Source: Methanothermobacter sp. MT-2
Lineage (GTDB): Archaea > Methanobacteriota > Methanobacteria > Methanobacteriales > DSM-23052
Length of the DNA: 64,000 nt
Direction: 5' to 3'
Assembly: GCA_003584625.1 (NCBI GenBank)
Contig: AP017647.1
Coordinates: 187,501-251,500 of the forward strand
Positions 48,119-57,472 of the stretch are shown here, one piece after another. The position numbers were made by a program, and so were the translations under genes. Numbering within the stretch: the stretch's first letter is position 1; every line of letters starts with the position of its first letter. The notes below the pieces were generated by a model, which was given only the letters and a program-made list of their open reading frames with translations, did not search any database and had not been told where the DNA came from.

Positions 48119-48119
48119 A

Positions 48120-50180
48120 ATGAAACCAAAAATACTCTCTATTTTAATATTAGTCACTATCATATTTTTATCAGGTTTTTTCCTTAGAGCTGGAAATTAT
48201 AATGTATCCTCTCCAAGCAAGGACATATACTATGATGATACTGGCCTCCAATATTTCCAAGAAAGTGACTCATACTACAATTATCGCCTTACCAACAATC
48301 TATTATACCATGGCCAGTTAGGAGATACGATGATAGGTGGGAGATCTTGGGATCTTCATTCATATTATCCGCCGGGCGTCCCAGTGGACTACCCACCACT
48401 TCTTTCATATATCACAGTTGGAGTTTATTTCATCCTGAACCTTGTAACCTCTATGAGTTTGAAGGAGGTTTGCTTGTGGCTTCCTGTAATCCTCGGACCA
48501 CTAGCCGGTGTTGTGGGATTTTTATTCTCTCGCAGAATCAGCAGCGATTTCGGAGGATTTATAACTGGCATGTTAATCGTAACAGCACCATTATATGTTT
48601 TCAAGACCGAATTTGGGTTCTTTGACACTGACATGTTAAATATAACTTTTCCTCTTCTTATAATCTGGTTCTTATTTGAAGCCGAGAACGCAAAAACAAG
48701 AAAGAATAAAATGTTACTTGCGGGATGCTCTGGTTTCTTCCTTTTCCTATTTTCACTAGCATGGAATGGATGGATATACTTTTTCTACATTATCATAACA
48801 GCCTTCATTTACTTCCTAATTAAAGAAAAAGATTTTGATCTGGTTTTATCATTCCTCTTGGTTTCAGTTTGCCTTATTGGACTCTTTAATAGCTTCGGCC
48901 TTTATAATCTTATCATGACGCCTTTATACTATCTCAATTATTTCCTTTTGGGCCATAATATATGGTATCCTTGGCCAGACTCATACAAAAATGTCGCAGA
49001 ACTGCAAACACCAACTATAGAAACGTTTATAACTGTCAGTTCTCCCTTAACTCTTATCTTTGGACTTATTGGACTGGCCACAATCATATACTCTAAAGAT
49101 GCTAATATAAAACCTCTAACGAGGTTCATTATCATTATATGGGTCATTTCATCTATTTTGTTTGTCTTTGCGGGTGCCAGATTTGTTATTTTACTTATAC
49201 CCCCATTGTCTGTTCTGGCAGGGATATTTTGGCAAAAATTTGAAAATACTCTAAAAAACACGTTAAAAAGCATTCACAAATACAAGATAATTATCGCACT
49301 GCAATTGGTTGTATTCTGTGTTATATTCTTACAACTTTTTTTACTCTTTAATATAAAATCCGGGTTTGAACCAATGTATGACGACTATTTCATGGAAGCA
49401 AGTCACTGGATAGACAGTAACACATCAAACGATACTGTTATAATTACTGATTGGAGCTATGGCCACTTTTTTGCTAGTGAAGCCCATAGACCTGTAGTAT
49501 TTGATGGTAGACTAGCCTATATCGAAACCCTGCCCATAAGAGAATATTGGTATGATCATAGTTTGGATCTAGAGATACCTACGACAGCACGCGATTACTG
49601 GATAGCCCTTGCACTAACAACGGACAACTACACTCTTTCAAGAAATATCTTTAGAATGCTTGCCACAAGCGGAGACAACTCCTACTTACTACTCAACACA
49701 TATACACACAACAAAACGCAATCAGCTAAAATACTACAGAAAGTATTATCAGTAGACAGAGAATCCGCATACAGCATATTAAAAGAAAATGGTTTCTCAG
49801 ATAAAGAAGCCGAAAGGTTATTAGATTACACGCATCCTAAAACCTCAAGACCATTCGTTATTGTGATAAAGGACGATATGCACATTAGTGGAACTTCCAA
49901 TACAAATCATCCAAGAAAAGTGATCATATATAAGATAATAAATTCGACTATATTAGAATGGAATGGAAAATCACCATACTCCATAATCCAAAATGGAACC
50001 GAAAATTTTATTGATAAAAAAAGCAACTTCTCCATTATAATAACAGGAAACAAGAGCCTAGTTGTGGATAAAAATTATAGATACGCCCTCATAATAAAGT
50101 TTTTAACAAATGGAAATATTGGGGATTTCATAAAAGTCTTTGAAAACAAAAAAATAAAAATATACACAATAGTGAGCTGA
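48120..50180 (+). CDS. STT3/AglB-type oligosaccharyltransferase, second copy
   Basis: 686 residues with the same layout as the preceding gene: ESDSYYNYRLTNNLL (first motif), FGFFDTDMLN (second) and TDWSYGHFFASEAHRPVVFDG in place of WWDYG. About 13 hydrophobic segments precede a C-terminal soluble domain. It starts one base after the first copy and is clearly a duplication with moderate divergence; parts align closely (WDLHSYYPPGVPVDYPPLLS). The two may differ in acceptor or glycan preference. It converges with the pilin genes. Confidence 0.85.
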   Translation: MKPKILSILILVTIIFLSGFFLRAGNYNVSSPSKDIYYDDTGLQYFQESDSYYNYRLTNNLLYHGQLGDTMIGGRSWDLHSYYPPGVPVDYPPLLSYITVGVYFILNLVTSMSLKEVCLWLPVILGPLAGVVGFLFSRRISSDFGGFITGMLIVTAPLYVFKTEFGFFDTDMLNITFPLLIIWFLFEAENAKTRKNKMLLAGCSGFFLFLFSLAWNGWIYFFYIIITAFIYFLIKEKDFDLVLSFLLVSVCLIGLFNSFGLYNLIMTPLYYLNYFLLGHNIWYPWPDSYKNVAELQTPTIETFITVSSPLTLIFGLIGLATIIYSKDANIKPLTRFIIIIWVISSILFVFAGARFVILLIPPLSVLAGIFWQKFENTLKNTLKSIHKYKIIIALQLVVFCVIFLQLFLLFNIKSGFEPMYDDYFMEASHWIDSNTSNDTVIITDWSYGHFFASEAHRPVVFDGRLAYIETLPIREYWYDHSLDLEIPTTARDYWIALALTTDNYTLSRNIFRMLATSGDNSYLLLNTYTHNKTQSAKILQKVLSVDRESAYSILKENGFSDKEAERLLDYTHPKTSRPFVIVIKDDMHISGTSNTNHPRKVIIYKIINSTILEWNGKSPYSIIQNGTENFIDKKSNFSIIITGNKSLVVDKNYRYALIIKFLTNGNIGDFIKVFENKKIKIYTIVS

Positions 50181-50205
50181 TAAAAAAAAGAGAAAAAATT
50201 AGTTT

Positions 50206-50376
50206 TTATAATTTTTGTATGGTGGAATCACGGGCCGCATCAATTACTTCAGTGATGTTCCCAGCGATAGAACCAGCAATACCTCTGACATACACACCTA
50301 CAACTATTACAATAACTAATAGCGCGCCGATGATTAATATCATCTCAGCACTGACCTGGGCCTCCTCCTCTAACAC
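50206..50376 (-). CDS. Small archaeal pilin (class III signal peptide)
   Basis: 56 residues, not long enough to be caught by usual size cut-offs. EEEAQVSAEMILIIGALLVI gives the class III signal: short acidic leader, the QxSAE motif at the cleavage site, then a hydrophobic stretch. The rest (YVRGIAGSIAGNITEVIDAA) is the mature pilin tail. GTG 50376 is the only start in frame; its ribosome binding site is weak. It follows the disrupted pilin gene by 52 bases and is probably cotranscribed with it. Confidence 0.75.
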   Translation of the reverse strand: MLEEEAQVSAEMILIIGALLVIVIVVGVYVRGIAGSIAGNITEVIDAARDSTIQKL

Positions 50377-50428
50377 ACCGATCTACTCACTGATTTGCTT
50401 TGATTCTAATAGTATGTTTTGTGCTAAT

Positions 50429-50613
50429 CTAGCCTGCATTCACATTTTCTCTTACTGTGTTTACGTCACTCGCAGTGTTGAAGGGCTGGGTTGTGAAGTA
50501 GGTCTTGTATATTAGTAGTGCTGCTATTGCTATGACGATTACGCCACCGAATAGTAGTATGTATTCTGCTGCTCCTCTGCTCCTTGTCCTCCTTCATCTT
50601 TTAGGAATTCCAT
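50429..50613 (-). pseudogene. Archaeal pilin gene disrupted by an 8-bp duplication
   Basis: ATG 50613 has AGGAGGTGT 6 bases upstream. Frame 0 reads [15 protein letters not shown] and stops after 24 codons, but the downstream frame reads [20 protein letters not shown] and on to a stop at 50429. TCTGCTCC (50576-50583) is an imperfect tandem copy of GCTGCTCC (50568-50575). Removing 8 bases restores [12 protein letters not shown], a classical class III pilin of 58 residues. Either a recent frameshift or an assembly error; a strong promoter and ribosome binding site remain. Confidence 0.75.
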
Positions 50614-50640
50614 ATATTACACCTCCTTCCAATACTACTT

Positions 50641-51729
50641 GTTATTATCTTTGTGGTTCTCTTATAAATCTTTTTTTGTTTGGCGACCTGGGGGGTTTGT
50701 CAAGGACTTGTGGGATGTTATTCAAAAAAAACTTTCGTTGATTGGATGTCGATTTTGAAGTTTATAGGCGACTTCACACCTTTTTTGATTTTCATCATGT
50801 GTTTGATGCCTGGTGTGTGTGGGGGTCTTCTGGAAGATTTTTTCCAGATTATGATTGTTCATCAGATTTTGTCTTTTAGGGAATGCGAAGAACGTTTTAA
50901 AGTAGGGACGAAAGTCTTTGATATCCTTTTTTTGCATGATTCTGAGTGTATATATACCAGCTGAGGATTTTTTTGTATTCTATAAGGGGCTTTTTTTGTG
51001 GGGGTGGAGTAATGCATCTTCTGGTGTTTGAAGTTCATTTTCTATGTAACTGGTTATTTTTTTTCCTTTATTTAGGTGTGTTATCATGGAGTTTTTTTTT
51101 TCATGTTTGTGGTTCTCTTTGGGAGGGTTTATTGGCTGGTGATAATATCTCCCTATTGTTGAATAATGTACTTGTAATTTGGTCCTTGGTCTATTCAACA
51201 TTAGAAAGTGTAATATTTTCGAATAAACTATGTGATCCCGGTTTTTTATTGGTTTGAGTGGGGGGGTGCTGTCTTTAGTGTCCTTATGGGTGATATTCTG
51301 GATCGATGTAAGGGATAGATCAGCTAAATTCGGCGTTTCTCCTTGAACCCAAAGGGTGAAATTATTGTTATTTTCCACGATGTTAGATATGTTGCTGAAC
51401 TGTTTACAATATTTGCATTTATGGCCTTGAACTTCTGCATTCATAACCCCCCATTATTGTAATCACTTGGTCCCACTTGTGTTTAATCATACATATTCCA
51501 TTAATAGAGTGCAAATCTGATTGGAGATGTTTTCGTGGAAAAAATTAGAAGTTCCATCCACAAATGTTTTATTGATTATCATTGTTTCACTCTTGTGTAA
51601 AACTTGAGGTTTATCCATGGATTATCTATTGAAATAGATTGTTTCATCATAGAATTCACAAGTTTTTTTTGATAGCGTGTAACTTATATAGGTTTATGTA
51701 TATAATTTTTTTATGTTGGGGGTTTTTGA
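50641..51729. other. Gene-poor, T-rich region of about 1.1 kb
   Basis: Between the pilin promoter (minus-strand TATA near 50665) and the HTH gene no intact gene of known type is found. The plus strand is T-rich. A motif GTGTGTGTGGGGGTCTTCTGGAAG is split across 50813-50836; a hairpin ATCTATT/AATAGAT is at 51624-51639. Divergent TATA-like boxes (ACCTATATAAG minus; TATATAATT plus) are near 51690-51710. Fragmented minus-strand reading frames are listed separately. Confidence 0.5.
50980..51582 (-). pseudogene. Fragmented minus-strand gene of unknown origin
   Basis: Three short frames follow one another: 51582-51487 (31 residues), then ATG 51490 overlapping its stop (MIKHKWDQVITIMGGYEC, about 23 residues), then ATG 51444 to 50980 (154 residues) starting with a CxxC motif, GHKCKYCKQF. 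The second and third would join as WDQVITIMNAEVQGHKCKYC if ten bases (GGGGGGTTAT) were removed. This suggests a small zinc-finger-like protein gene in decay; the rest of the 154 residues is Asn/Lys/His-rich and I cannot assign it. It may equally be noncoding. Confidence 0.3.
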
Positions 51730-52278
51730 GTGTCTGCAAAATATAATATTGGCTAGATCATACTAGGATTACTTGAGGAGGATGATCTTTCGAGGCGTGA
51801 GATAGGGGAGAGGGTTAGGGAAGTTCTTGGGAGGCCTGTTTCTGATAAGAGTATAAATGAGGCGCTTATGAAACTTTTAGCGGATGATAAGATAAATGTG
51901 ATCGATTATGATCTTAGTGTTTATGAGGGTGTTGAGAGAATACAGTCTATAAAAGCTGATGGTATAATCTTCACTTTGCAGAGAAGAGACCCGGTTGAGA
52001 TAAGTATACTGTTTAGGGAGATGGAATCCTCTGATATAGTTAGGGTTGAAAGGGCTGTGAAAAAACTTAGAAAACTTTTCAAGAGGAAAATGGCATTAGC
52101 TGGCCTAGAAGATTATAGTCTGTTTAATAAGATGATACAGGAGGTATTCCTCATAGACCCTAAGAATAAGGATAAGATAATCAGGATGTTCTCATGGGCT
52201 CTAAGCGACGAAGAAGGTTCACTAGAAAAATTTGAGGATCTCATACTCTATTTAATGGTGAGAGAGCATATAAAATAG
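51730..52278 (+). pseudogene. HTH-like protein gene with an in-frame TAG at codon 9
   Basis: From GTG 51730 (GGGGGT upstream) the frame reads VSAKYNIG, then TAG (51754-51756), then IILGLLEEDDLSRREIGERV, VREVLGRPVSDKSINEALMK and on to 52278, 183 codons in all. The HTH-like segment just after TAG is intact, but no ATG/GTG/TTG follows the TAG until ATG 51868, which would remove it. So either a nonsense mutation, a sequencing error, or an odd start. The C-terminal part is helical (ESSDIVRVERAVKKLRKLF). Methanobacteriales are not known to use pyrrolysine. Confidence 0.6.
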
Positions 52279-52431
52279 GTTTTGTTTCTATTTAACCCCC
52301 ATAGGTATTTTTTCCCGGAGAATATGATGGTCATGACATGTTCCTAAAAAACACCAAAACCTTATATTAGATAGGCTTTAAATTATACCAATTATAATAA
52401 TCTATTACAAGATGTTCATGGGGGGCTTTAA

Positions 52432-53427
52432 GTGATCTACCTATTAATCGTATTGGGAGGTGTTGGTCTACTGATCATGGGCCTCTATCTTATGACTTTC
52501 GGATTCGGAATCCCACCAAATTTCGGATTGTTTCTTCTAGGATTGTGTCTATTTGTTATAGGAATGTTAATGGTGATTTTATTCGCTGATAAGATAAACC
52601 TCCAATCATTAAAGGTTGAAATGGCTTCCATAGCCCCTGAAGGGAAACCAACTAGAAGAAGAAGGAGACCAATACCAAAAACTGTGAAGAGACCGCGCTC
52701 AACTGTTATAGAAAAACTAAAAACCGAAATAGAAACCATTGAAGATAAAGGCGAGAAGGAAACCCCATCCAAAGAAAAGGTTAAAGAGACCCCACCAAAA
52801 AAATCTCCTGAGAAGCCTAAACGCATGTCAGATGCTTTAAAAAAGTCCAAAAAGAAGGCTGAAGGTTCAGATGTTGTTAAAGAACGTCTAAAATCCCTTA
52901 AAAAAGAGCATGTTAAGGGTGGTGAAAGTGCTGAGGATCTAATAGGAGACAGTATAGATCCATTTAAAGGCATCATTGATAACATGAAATCAGAATCCAA
53001 AGCAGGTATAATATGGTCCTTTGACGCTTCAGACGTCCATGATACCATGCGAGATATTCTAACAGGAGCAAGTGAAAGTATAATGATAATGTATCCCTGG
53101 ATCCGCAACCTAGACGTTTCAATATTAAAAAAATTCATGGACACAAAAAGCAGGATAATAATCCAAGAAGCCAGCCTAGACGATGAAGCCTCAGTAGAAC
53201 TTGTCAAGCTACTACTAGACAACAATGTAGATATAAGGACAATGCCATATATACATACAGTTGCAGCTGTTGCGGATAATAAAACAGGTCTAATAATCTC
53301 CACAGACCCCATATATGACAGCTTCGAAGTAGGCGTAATATACAATGATAAAAAATCTGTTAAAGAGATAGAAAAATTATTCGAGAAAGCTTGGAGCCTC
53401 TCTGAGGAGATATCCCTTGGAGGATGA
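52432..53427 (+). CDS. Membrane-anchored protein with a PLD-like domain
   Basis: 331 residues. Two hydrophobic segments ([20 protein letters not shown] and [19 protein letters not shown]) are followed by a basic, Pro/Lys-rich linker ([19 protein letters not shown]) and a C-terminal alpha/beta domain ([37 protein letters not shown]) resembling phospholipase-D-like folds, but without the HxKxxxxD motif. It begins at GTG 52432. Probably a binding protein with the domain facing the cytoplasm. It overlaps the hydrolase region by short spacing and follows the HTH-like gene by 150 bases. Confidence 0.6.
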   Translation: MIYLLIVLGGVGLLIMGLYLMTFGFGIPPNFGLFLLGLCLFVIGMLMVILFADKINLQSLKVEMASIAPEGKPTRRRRRPIPKTVKRPRSTVIEKLKTEIETIEDKGEKETPSKEKVKETPPKKSPEKPKRMSDALKKSKKKAEGSDVVKERLKSLKKEHVKGGESAEDLIGDSIDPFKGIIDNMKSESKAGIIWSFDASDVHDTMRDILTGASESIMIMYPWIRNLDVSILKKFMDTKSRIIIQEASLDDEASVELVKLLLDNNVDIRTMPYIHTVAAVADNKTGLIISTDPIYDSFEVGVIYNDKKSVKEIEKLFEKAWSLSEEISLGG

Positions 53428-53432
53428 TGAAT

Positions 53433-54131
53433 ATGAAGCTTAGATGGTTCGGACATTCAGCATTTGAAATACTCACAGATGAAAACTCAAAGATACTCAT
53501 AGATCCATTCATAAGCAACAATCCTTCCTGTAACATACCAGTGGAAGAGCTAGAAGCTGACCTGATCTTTGTAACACATGGACATGCAGACCACCTAGGA
53601 GATGCTATGGAGATAGCTAACCGGAGCGGGGCCCTGCTAGTGGGCACGCATGAAATCTCGGTTTTTTTCTCTAAACAGGGACTTGAAAGTGAGGGTATGA
53701 ACATTGGAGGGTCCCTAAGGTTCGATGATATCAAAGTGACCATGGTGGATGCTAAACACTCCTCTGACATAGACTTCACAGATGAGATGACCTGTGGAGG
53801 CACCGCCTGCGGCTTCATATTCCAACTAGAAAATGGCAGGAAAATATACCATGCAGGAGACACCGGACTATTCACTGACATGAAAACAGTTATCGGGGAA
53901 ATCTACAAGCCAGACATAGCACTCCTACCAATAGGAGACCGATACACCATGGGACCCGAGGACGCTCTGATAGCAGCCAAATGGATATCACCACAAAAAG
54001 TCATACCAATGCACTATAACACATTCCCAGTTATAGAACAAGACCCAAACATCTTCAAGGAAATCCTAGAAGAAGAAACATCCATAAAAGTCATAATACT
54101 AAATCCAGGTGAAACATACCAAGAATATTGA
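53433..54131 (+). CDS. UPF0173 metal-dependent hydrolase (beta-lactamase fold)
   Basis: 232 residues. [11 protein letters not shown] is the HxHxDH zinc motif (about residue 53), with [13 protein letters not shown] and MHYNTFPVI giving later ligands. WFGHSAFEI at the N-terminus is typical of UPF0173. Substrate unknown. ATG 53433 has GGAGG 9 bases upstream; ATGs at 53424 and 53427 are too close to it. It precedes the Era-like GTPase by 10 bases and begins 5 bases after the previous gene. Confidence 0.85.
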   Translation: MKLRWFGHSAFEILTDENSKILIDPFISNNPSCNIPVEELEADLIFVTHGHADHLGDAMEIANRSGALLVGTHEISVFFSKQGLESEGMNIGGSLRFDDIKVTMVDAKHSSDIDFTDEMTCGGTACGFIFQLENGRKIYHAGDTGLFTDMKTVIGEIYKPDIALLPIGDRYTMGPEDALIAAKWISPQKVIPMHYNTFPVIEQDPNIFKEILEEETSIKVIILNPGETYQEY

Positions 54132-54141
54132 GTTGATAATA

Positions 54142-54762
54142 ATGAATAGCTTTTTCAGAAGATTACTAGACAAGTTACTGCGAAGAAGGAAAAAAGTTAA
54201 AATAGGCCTCTATGGACATCCAAATTCGGGTAAAACCACACTAGCAAATGCAATCTGTGAAGACTGGATTGGAACACCCCTCGGAGTTATATCTGACATA
54301 CCACATGAGACAAGATCCGTCTATAAACAAGAGGAGGTTGTCATAGAAAAGGATGGATACAAATTATACTTTGATATTATAGACACGCCAGGAGTGGCCA
54401 CAAAAGTCGACTACAAGAACTTCCTAAGATACGGATTATCAGAAAGAGAAGCCAAAGAAAGGGCTAAAGAAGCCACAAAGGGGATAATAGAGGCCATAAA
54501 ATGGTTAGATGATGTTACAGGGGTTCTCCTTGTTATGGATTCCACTGAGGATCCGCTGACACAAGCAAACATCACAATAATAGGGAACCTGGAGGCTCGC
54601 AAGATACCATTCCTAATAATAGCCAACAAGATAGACCTGCCAGAATCTTCAGCAGATAGGATATCAGCGGTTTTCCCACAACATACTGTTGTACCTATTT
54701 CAGCACTACACAAAGAAAATATAGAACAATTATACATGGAAATGGTGAGAAAATTTAAATAG
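54142..54762 (+). CDS. Era-like GTP-binding protein
   Basis: 206 residues. P-loop [17 protein letters not shown] (G1), the switch region with ETRSV (G2 candidate), [13 protein letters not shown] (DxPG, G3), IANKIDLP (NKxD, G4) and ISALHKEN (SAxx, G5) are all present. A basic N-terminus [15 protein letters not shown] may contact RNA. It is of the archaeal group that sits with DUF2073 and a zinc ribbon protein; a role in ribosome or RNA metabolism is likely but unproved. Confidence 0.85.
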   Translation: MNSFFRRLLDKLLRRRKKVKIGLYGHPNSGKTTLANAICEDWIGTPLGVISDIPHETRSVYKQEEVVIEKDGYKLYFDIIDTPGVATKVDYKNFLRYGLSEREAKERAKEATKGIIEAIKWLDDVTGVLLVMDSTEDPLTQANITIIGNLEARKIPFLIIANKIDLPESSADRISAVFPQHTVVPISALHKENIEQLYMEMVRKFK

Positions 54763-54773
54763 AGGTTAAAAAA

Positions 54774-55142
54774 ATGGAAGGCTTAAAGATGGATTTTTTA
54801 TCGTCAAAGGCCCTTGAAGATAAAAGTAGTCTAGAAAAGATTTCAATGATTATAGAACGTGTGAAGGATGGTGACATCCTCGTATTAGAGGGTAGTCTCA
54901 CACCCTCAGAGGAAGCCGAACTCATCGAAACAACAATGCGAGAAATAGACATAGAAAACTTCGTAGGGATAGATATACACACCCTAGAAAAGGATGAAAG
55001 ATCATTCTTCGGGTTTTCAAAGAAGAGGACGGTTGGACTTACCATTATCGGCCCGGCTAATGTCATGAAAACTGTTAAAAAGAGGTCTAATTTCCTTTCC
55101 ATGATTGCGAAGATTGGTGATTCTGGTGCATCAGTGCATTAA
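54774..55142 (+). CDS. DUF2073 family protein
   Basis: 122 residues, alpha/beta. [40 protein letters not shown]-like ([13 protein letters not shown]) and [19 protein letters not shown] match DUF2073. GAGGTT precedes the ATG. It follows the GTPase by 11 bases and overlaps the zinc-ribbon gene by 17. The three-gene set is conserved in archaea, suggesting one functional unit. Confidence 0.82.
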   Translation: MEGLKMDFLSSKALEDKSSLEKISMIIERVKDGDILVLEGSLTPSEEAELIETTMREIDIENFVGIDIHTLEKDERSFFGFSKKRTVGLTIIGPANVMKTVKKRSNFLSMIAKIGDSGASVH

Positions 55143-55413
55143 CTGTGGCGCCCAGTATACTAGTGTCGCTGAACTTTCTGATGGATGCCCAAAGTGTGGT
55201 GGCAGATACTTCAGGTATATTCAGGAACGGAAGAAAAAGAAAAAGACTTCAAGTGATTCAATAGAAACCATAATGATACATGAAAATGGTATCTATGAGG
55301 TTAACCTTAGTCCAATGCTCAAGGACGATTCTATAATAGTATCAGATGAAGAAGGAAAATATGTTATTGACTTGAATTTCCTCCTTAAAAAGAACTTGAA
55401 AAAGAGATCCTAG
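55126..55413 (+). CDS. Zinc-ribbon protein associated with the Era-like GTPase
   Basis: About 95 residues. [14 protein letters not shown]...[10 protein letters not shown] gives a CxxC...CxxC zinc ribbon at the N-terminus, followed by a Lys-rich linker and a small beta-type domain ([20 protein letters not shown]). GTG 55126 is chosen, with GGTGATT just upstream inside DUF2073; TTG 55105 is an alternative. It converges with aRqcH, overlapping by 4 bases. Function unknown. Confidence 0.78.
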   Translation: MHQCINCGAQYTSVAELSDGCPKCGGRYFRYIQERKKKKKTSSDSIETIMIHENGIYEVNLSPMLKDDSIIVSDEEGKYVIDLNFLLKKNLKKRS

Positions 55414-57362
55414 AGGATGTCACATTTTCCAGGTGGCAGGACTCTTATAACATCTTCAACTGTGAAAAACCCATTAGGATCTATCTTCTCAAGTATCCTC
55501 TTGGCTATAGTCTCTTTCTTCGTGTAACCCGGTTTTATAATAACATAATCTTTTGCGTGTTTTTTCAGGGCGCTTATAGGGCCGCTCATGATCTTTGGAC
55601 CTTCATAGTCTATTATGCCAACTGCTATCTCCAATGGAACGCCCCTTATATAGTGTCTTGGGCCTTTTATTATGAATGCACCCTTTGGCACGTATTCTCC
55701 TGGTGGTGGTGTTTTTGTAACCTGGTCTGGTCTAACCCAGTAAACGTCTAGGTGGCTGAATCCTTGCCTCCAGGCGTTGGAGAATGATGCGGCGAATATT
55801 GCGGCTTCTTCTATCGTCTTTTCTGGTATTTCCTCGCCTTTGCTTTTTATTATTGTTGAGGGTGCGCCGTGGATGTCTGAGTGTAGGTAGATGTCCTTGG
55901 ATTCCATGTGTCTTTTTACGAGTATTTCGTTGGTTGTGGCGTCTCTACCAGCTATTACTAGGTATCCTTGGGATGAGATGAACCATCTGAATTTTTCGAA
56001 CCATTTAAGTTTTCTTTTGATCCTTTTTTCTGGGAGGCTTATTTTTTCCAGCGCCGCCTCCTTTTCTTTCTTTATTTTCTCTATTTCAGCTTCTGTTTCC
56101 TTTATAGCCTCTTTAACCCCATTGATTTTCCTTTTAGCCTTTTTAGCCTTTTCATAGTATTTTTCGGCGTTTTCGGCCAGGGTTTTTGTCGTGTTGAGGG
56201 TTATGATTTTGTCTTCTATTTTTATTGTGAGTTCTCCTTTCTTGTTAAGGGATTCTATTACCTTGGCTTCTGGTATACCCTCCTTTTTACCTTTTTCCAG
56301 TCTTTTAAGCACTTCGTGGTATGGGTGTTCTTTTCTGGCCTTTGATATGGTTTCTAGTAGGTTTTCTATGAGTTTATAGTTTGAGTAGATGAGATCGCCT
56401 TTTAGGGAGGATTCTTTGGCTTTTCTTTCATAAGCTTTTAGTGTTTCCTTTTGTATCTTCAATCTTTTCTCATATTTTCCTATTTCCTCTTCCCATATCC
56501 CCCTTTTTTCCATTTTTATTTTTTCCCGGATTTTCCCAGTGAAAAATTCGTCAGCAGCTTCATTATATGTATTGTAGTATTCTCGATCATAATCATTGTA
56601 TATTTCAAGTTCTAGGGGTACGACATCCAAGTCTTGGATGATGTTTGGGGTGAAATCAAATTTTTTAAGGGGTTTGAAGGTTTCTTTTATGGCATCATAG
56701 ATTTTTTTGATATCTTCTCTGCCTAGTTTATCTGATGGCATGTTCTTGTCAACACCAGCCCTTAAGAGCACCTCCTCAGCATATAAGCCTCCTAAACCGT
56801 TCTTTGCCAATGTCCTCACAATGTCAGTTTCTGATTCTCCTATTTTTTCACTCAACTGAGACATGTTGATTTCAAGGGGGTTTATGGCCTGTCCAGGCGG
56901 ATACTTGTAAGTTTCTCCTGGTAGGATCTTTCTATCACTCCAGATTTCCCTCCTAAGCGGTAATATTATCTTGTTATCCTCATCTAGGAGTATTATATTA
57001 CCTTTCCCAAATAATTCCAAGACTAGAGTGTAGGGCCTGTCTCTTCGTATCTTTAATTTTATGATCCTGTCAAAATCATATTGTTTAACCTCTTCTAGTA
57101 TCCCACCTTTGAGGTGTTTGCGTAATAACATTGGAAATGAGGGTGGTGTCATCGGATTTTCCAGGGGATAACGTGTAATATGCACCCTAACACCAGCCTG
57201 TATAAGTAAATCCACCCTACCCTCATCCTTCACATGCAATCTTAAAATTATGGTATCTTTTAGGGGCTGGTAAGCTTTATCAACCCTCGCACCCCTTAAT
57301 AGTCTGTTTAGTTCATGAACTACAGCGAACACATCAACATTTGACATTGTCTTCATCATCAT
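55410..57362 (-). CDS. rqcH: Ribosome quality-control protein aRqcH (NEMF/Rqc2 family)
   Basis: 650 residues. NFACT-N domain (VFAVVHELNRLLRGARVDKA; YTLVLELFGKGNIILLD), a helix-hairpin-helix region, a long coiled coil (about residues 280-450) and the NFACT-R domain (KFRWFISSQGYLVIAGRDAT, DIYLHSDIHGAPSTIIKS, FSNAWRQGFSHLDVYWV) are present in order. It binds obstructed 50S subunits with tRNA-Ala and adds C-terminal alanine tails. Several ATGs near the start (57362, 57356, 57347). A TATA lies near 57390. Confidence 0.9.
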   Translation of the reverse strand: MMMKTMSNVDVFAVVHELNRLLRGARVDKAYQPLKDTIILRLHVKDEGRVDLLIQAGVRVHITRYPLENPMTPPSFPMLLRKHLKGGILEEVKQYDFDRIIKLKIRRDRPYTLVLELFGKGNIILLDEDNKIILPLRREIWSDRKILPGETYKYPPGQAINPLEINMSQLSEKIGESETDIVRTLAKNGLGGLYAEEVLLRAGVDKNMPSDKLGREDIKKIYDAIKETFKPLKKFDFTPNIIQDLDVVPLELEIYNDYDREYYNTYNEAADEFFTGKIREKIKMEKRGIWEEEIGKYEKRLKIQKETLKAYERKAKESSLKGDLIYSNYKLIENLLETISKARKEHPYHEVLKRLEKGKKEGIPEAKVIESLNKKGELTIKIEDKIITLNTTKTLAENAEKYYEKAKKAKRKINGVKEAIKETEAEIEKIKKEKEAALEKISLPEKRIKRKLKWFEKFRWFISSQGYLVIAGRDATTNEILVKRHMESKDIYLHSDIHGAPSTIIKSKGEEIPEKTIEEAAIFAASFSNAWRQGFSHLDVYWVRPDQVTKTPPPGEYVPKGAFIIKGPRHYIRGVPLEIAVGIIDYEGPKIMSGPISALKKHAKDYVIIKPGYTKKETIAKRILEKIDPNGFFTVEDVIRVLPPGKCDIL

Positions 57363-57472
57363 CCCACACCGAAAAAAAAGGAATCAAATTCTTATATAAT
57401 CATTTGTGTGACAACTTTTATATTAGTTGTTGGATGATAACATCCTATGAATTTTTTCGGGGGTAAACTTAA

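Noticed and set aside
50219-50515. Plus-strand frame of 98 residues over the pilin genes
   Set aside because: The minus strand encodes a clear class III pilin with correct signal; the plus frame is a shadow.
51754-51756. Pyrrolysine codon reading of TAG
   Set aside because: No PYLIS-like evidence, no pyl genes in the window, and the order is not known to have them.
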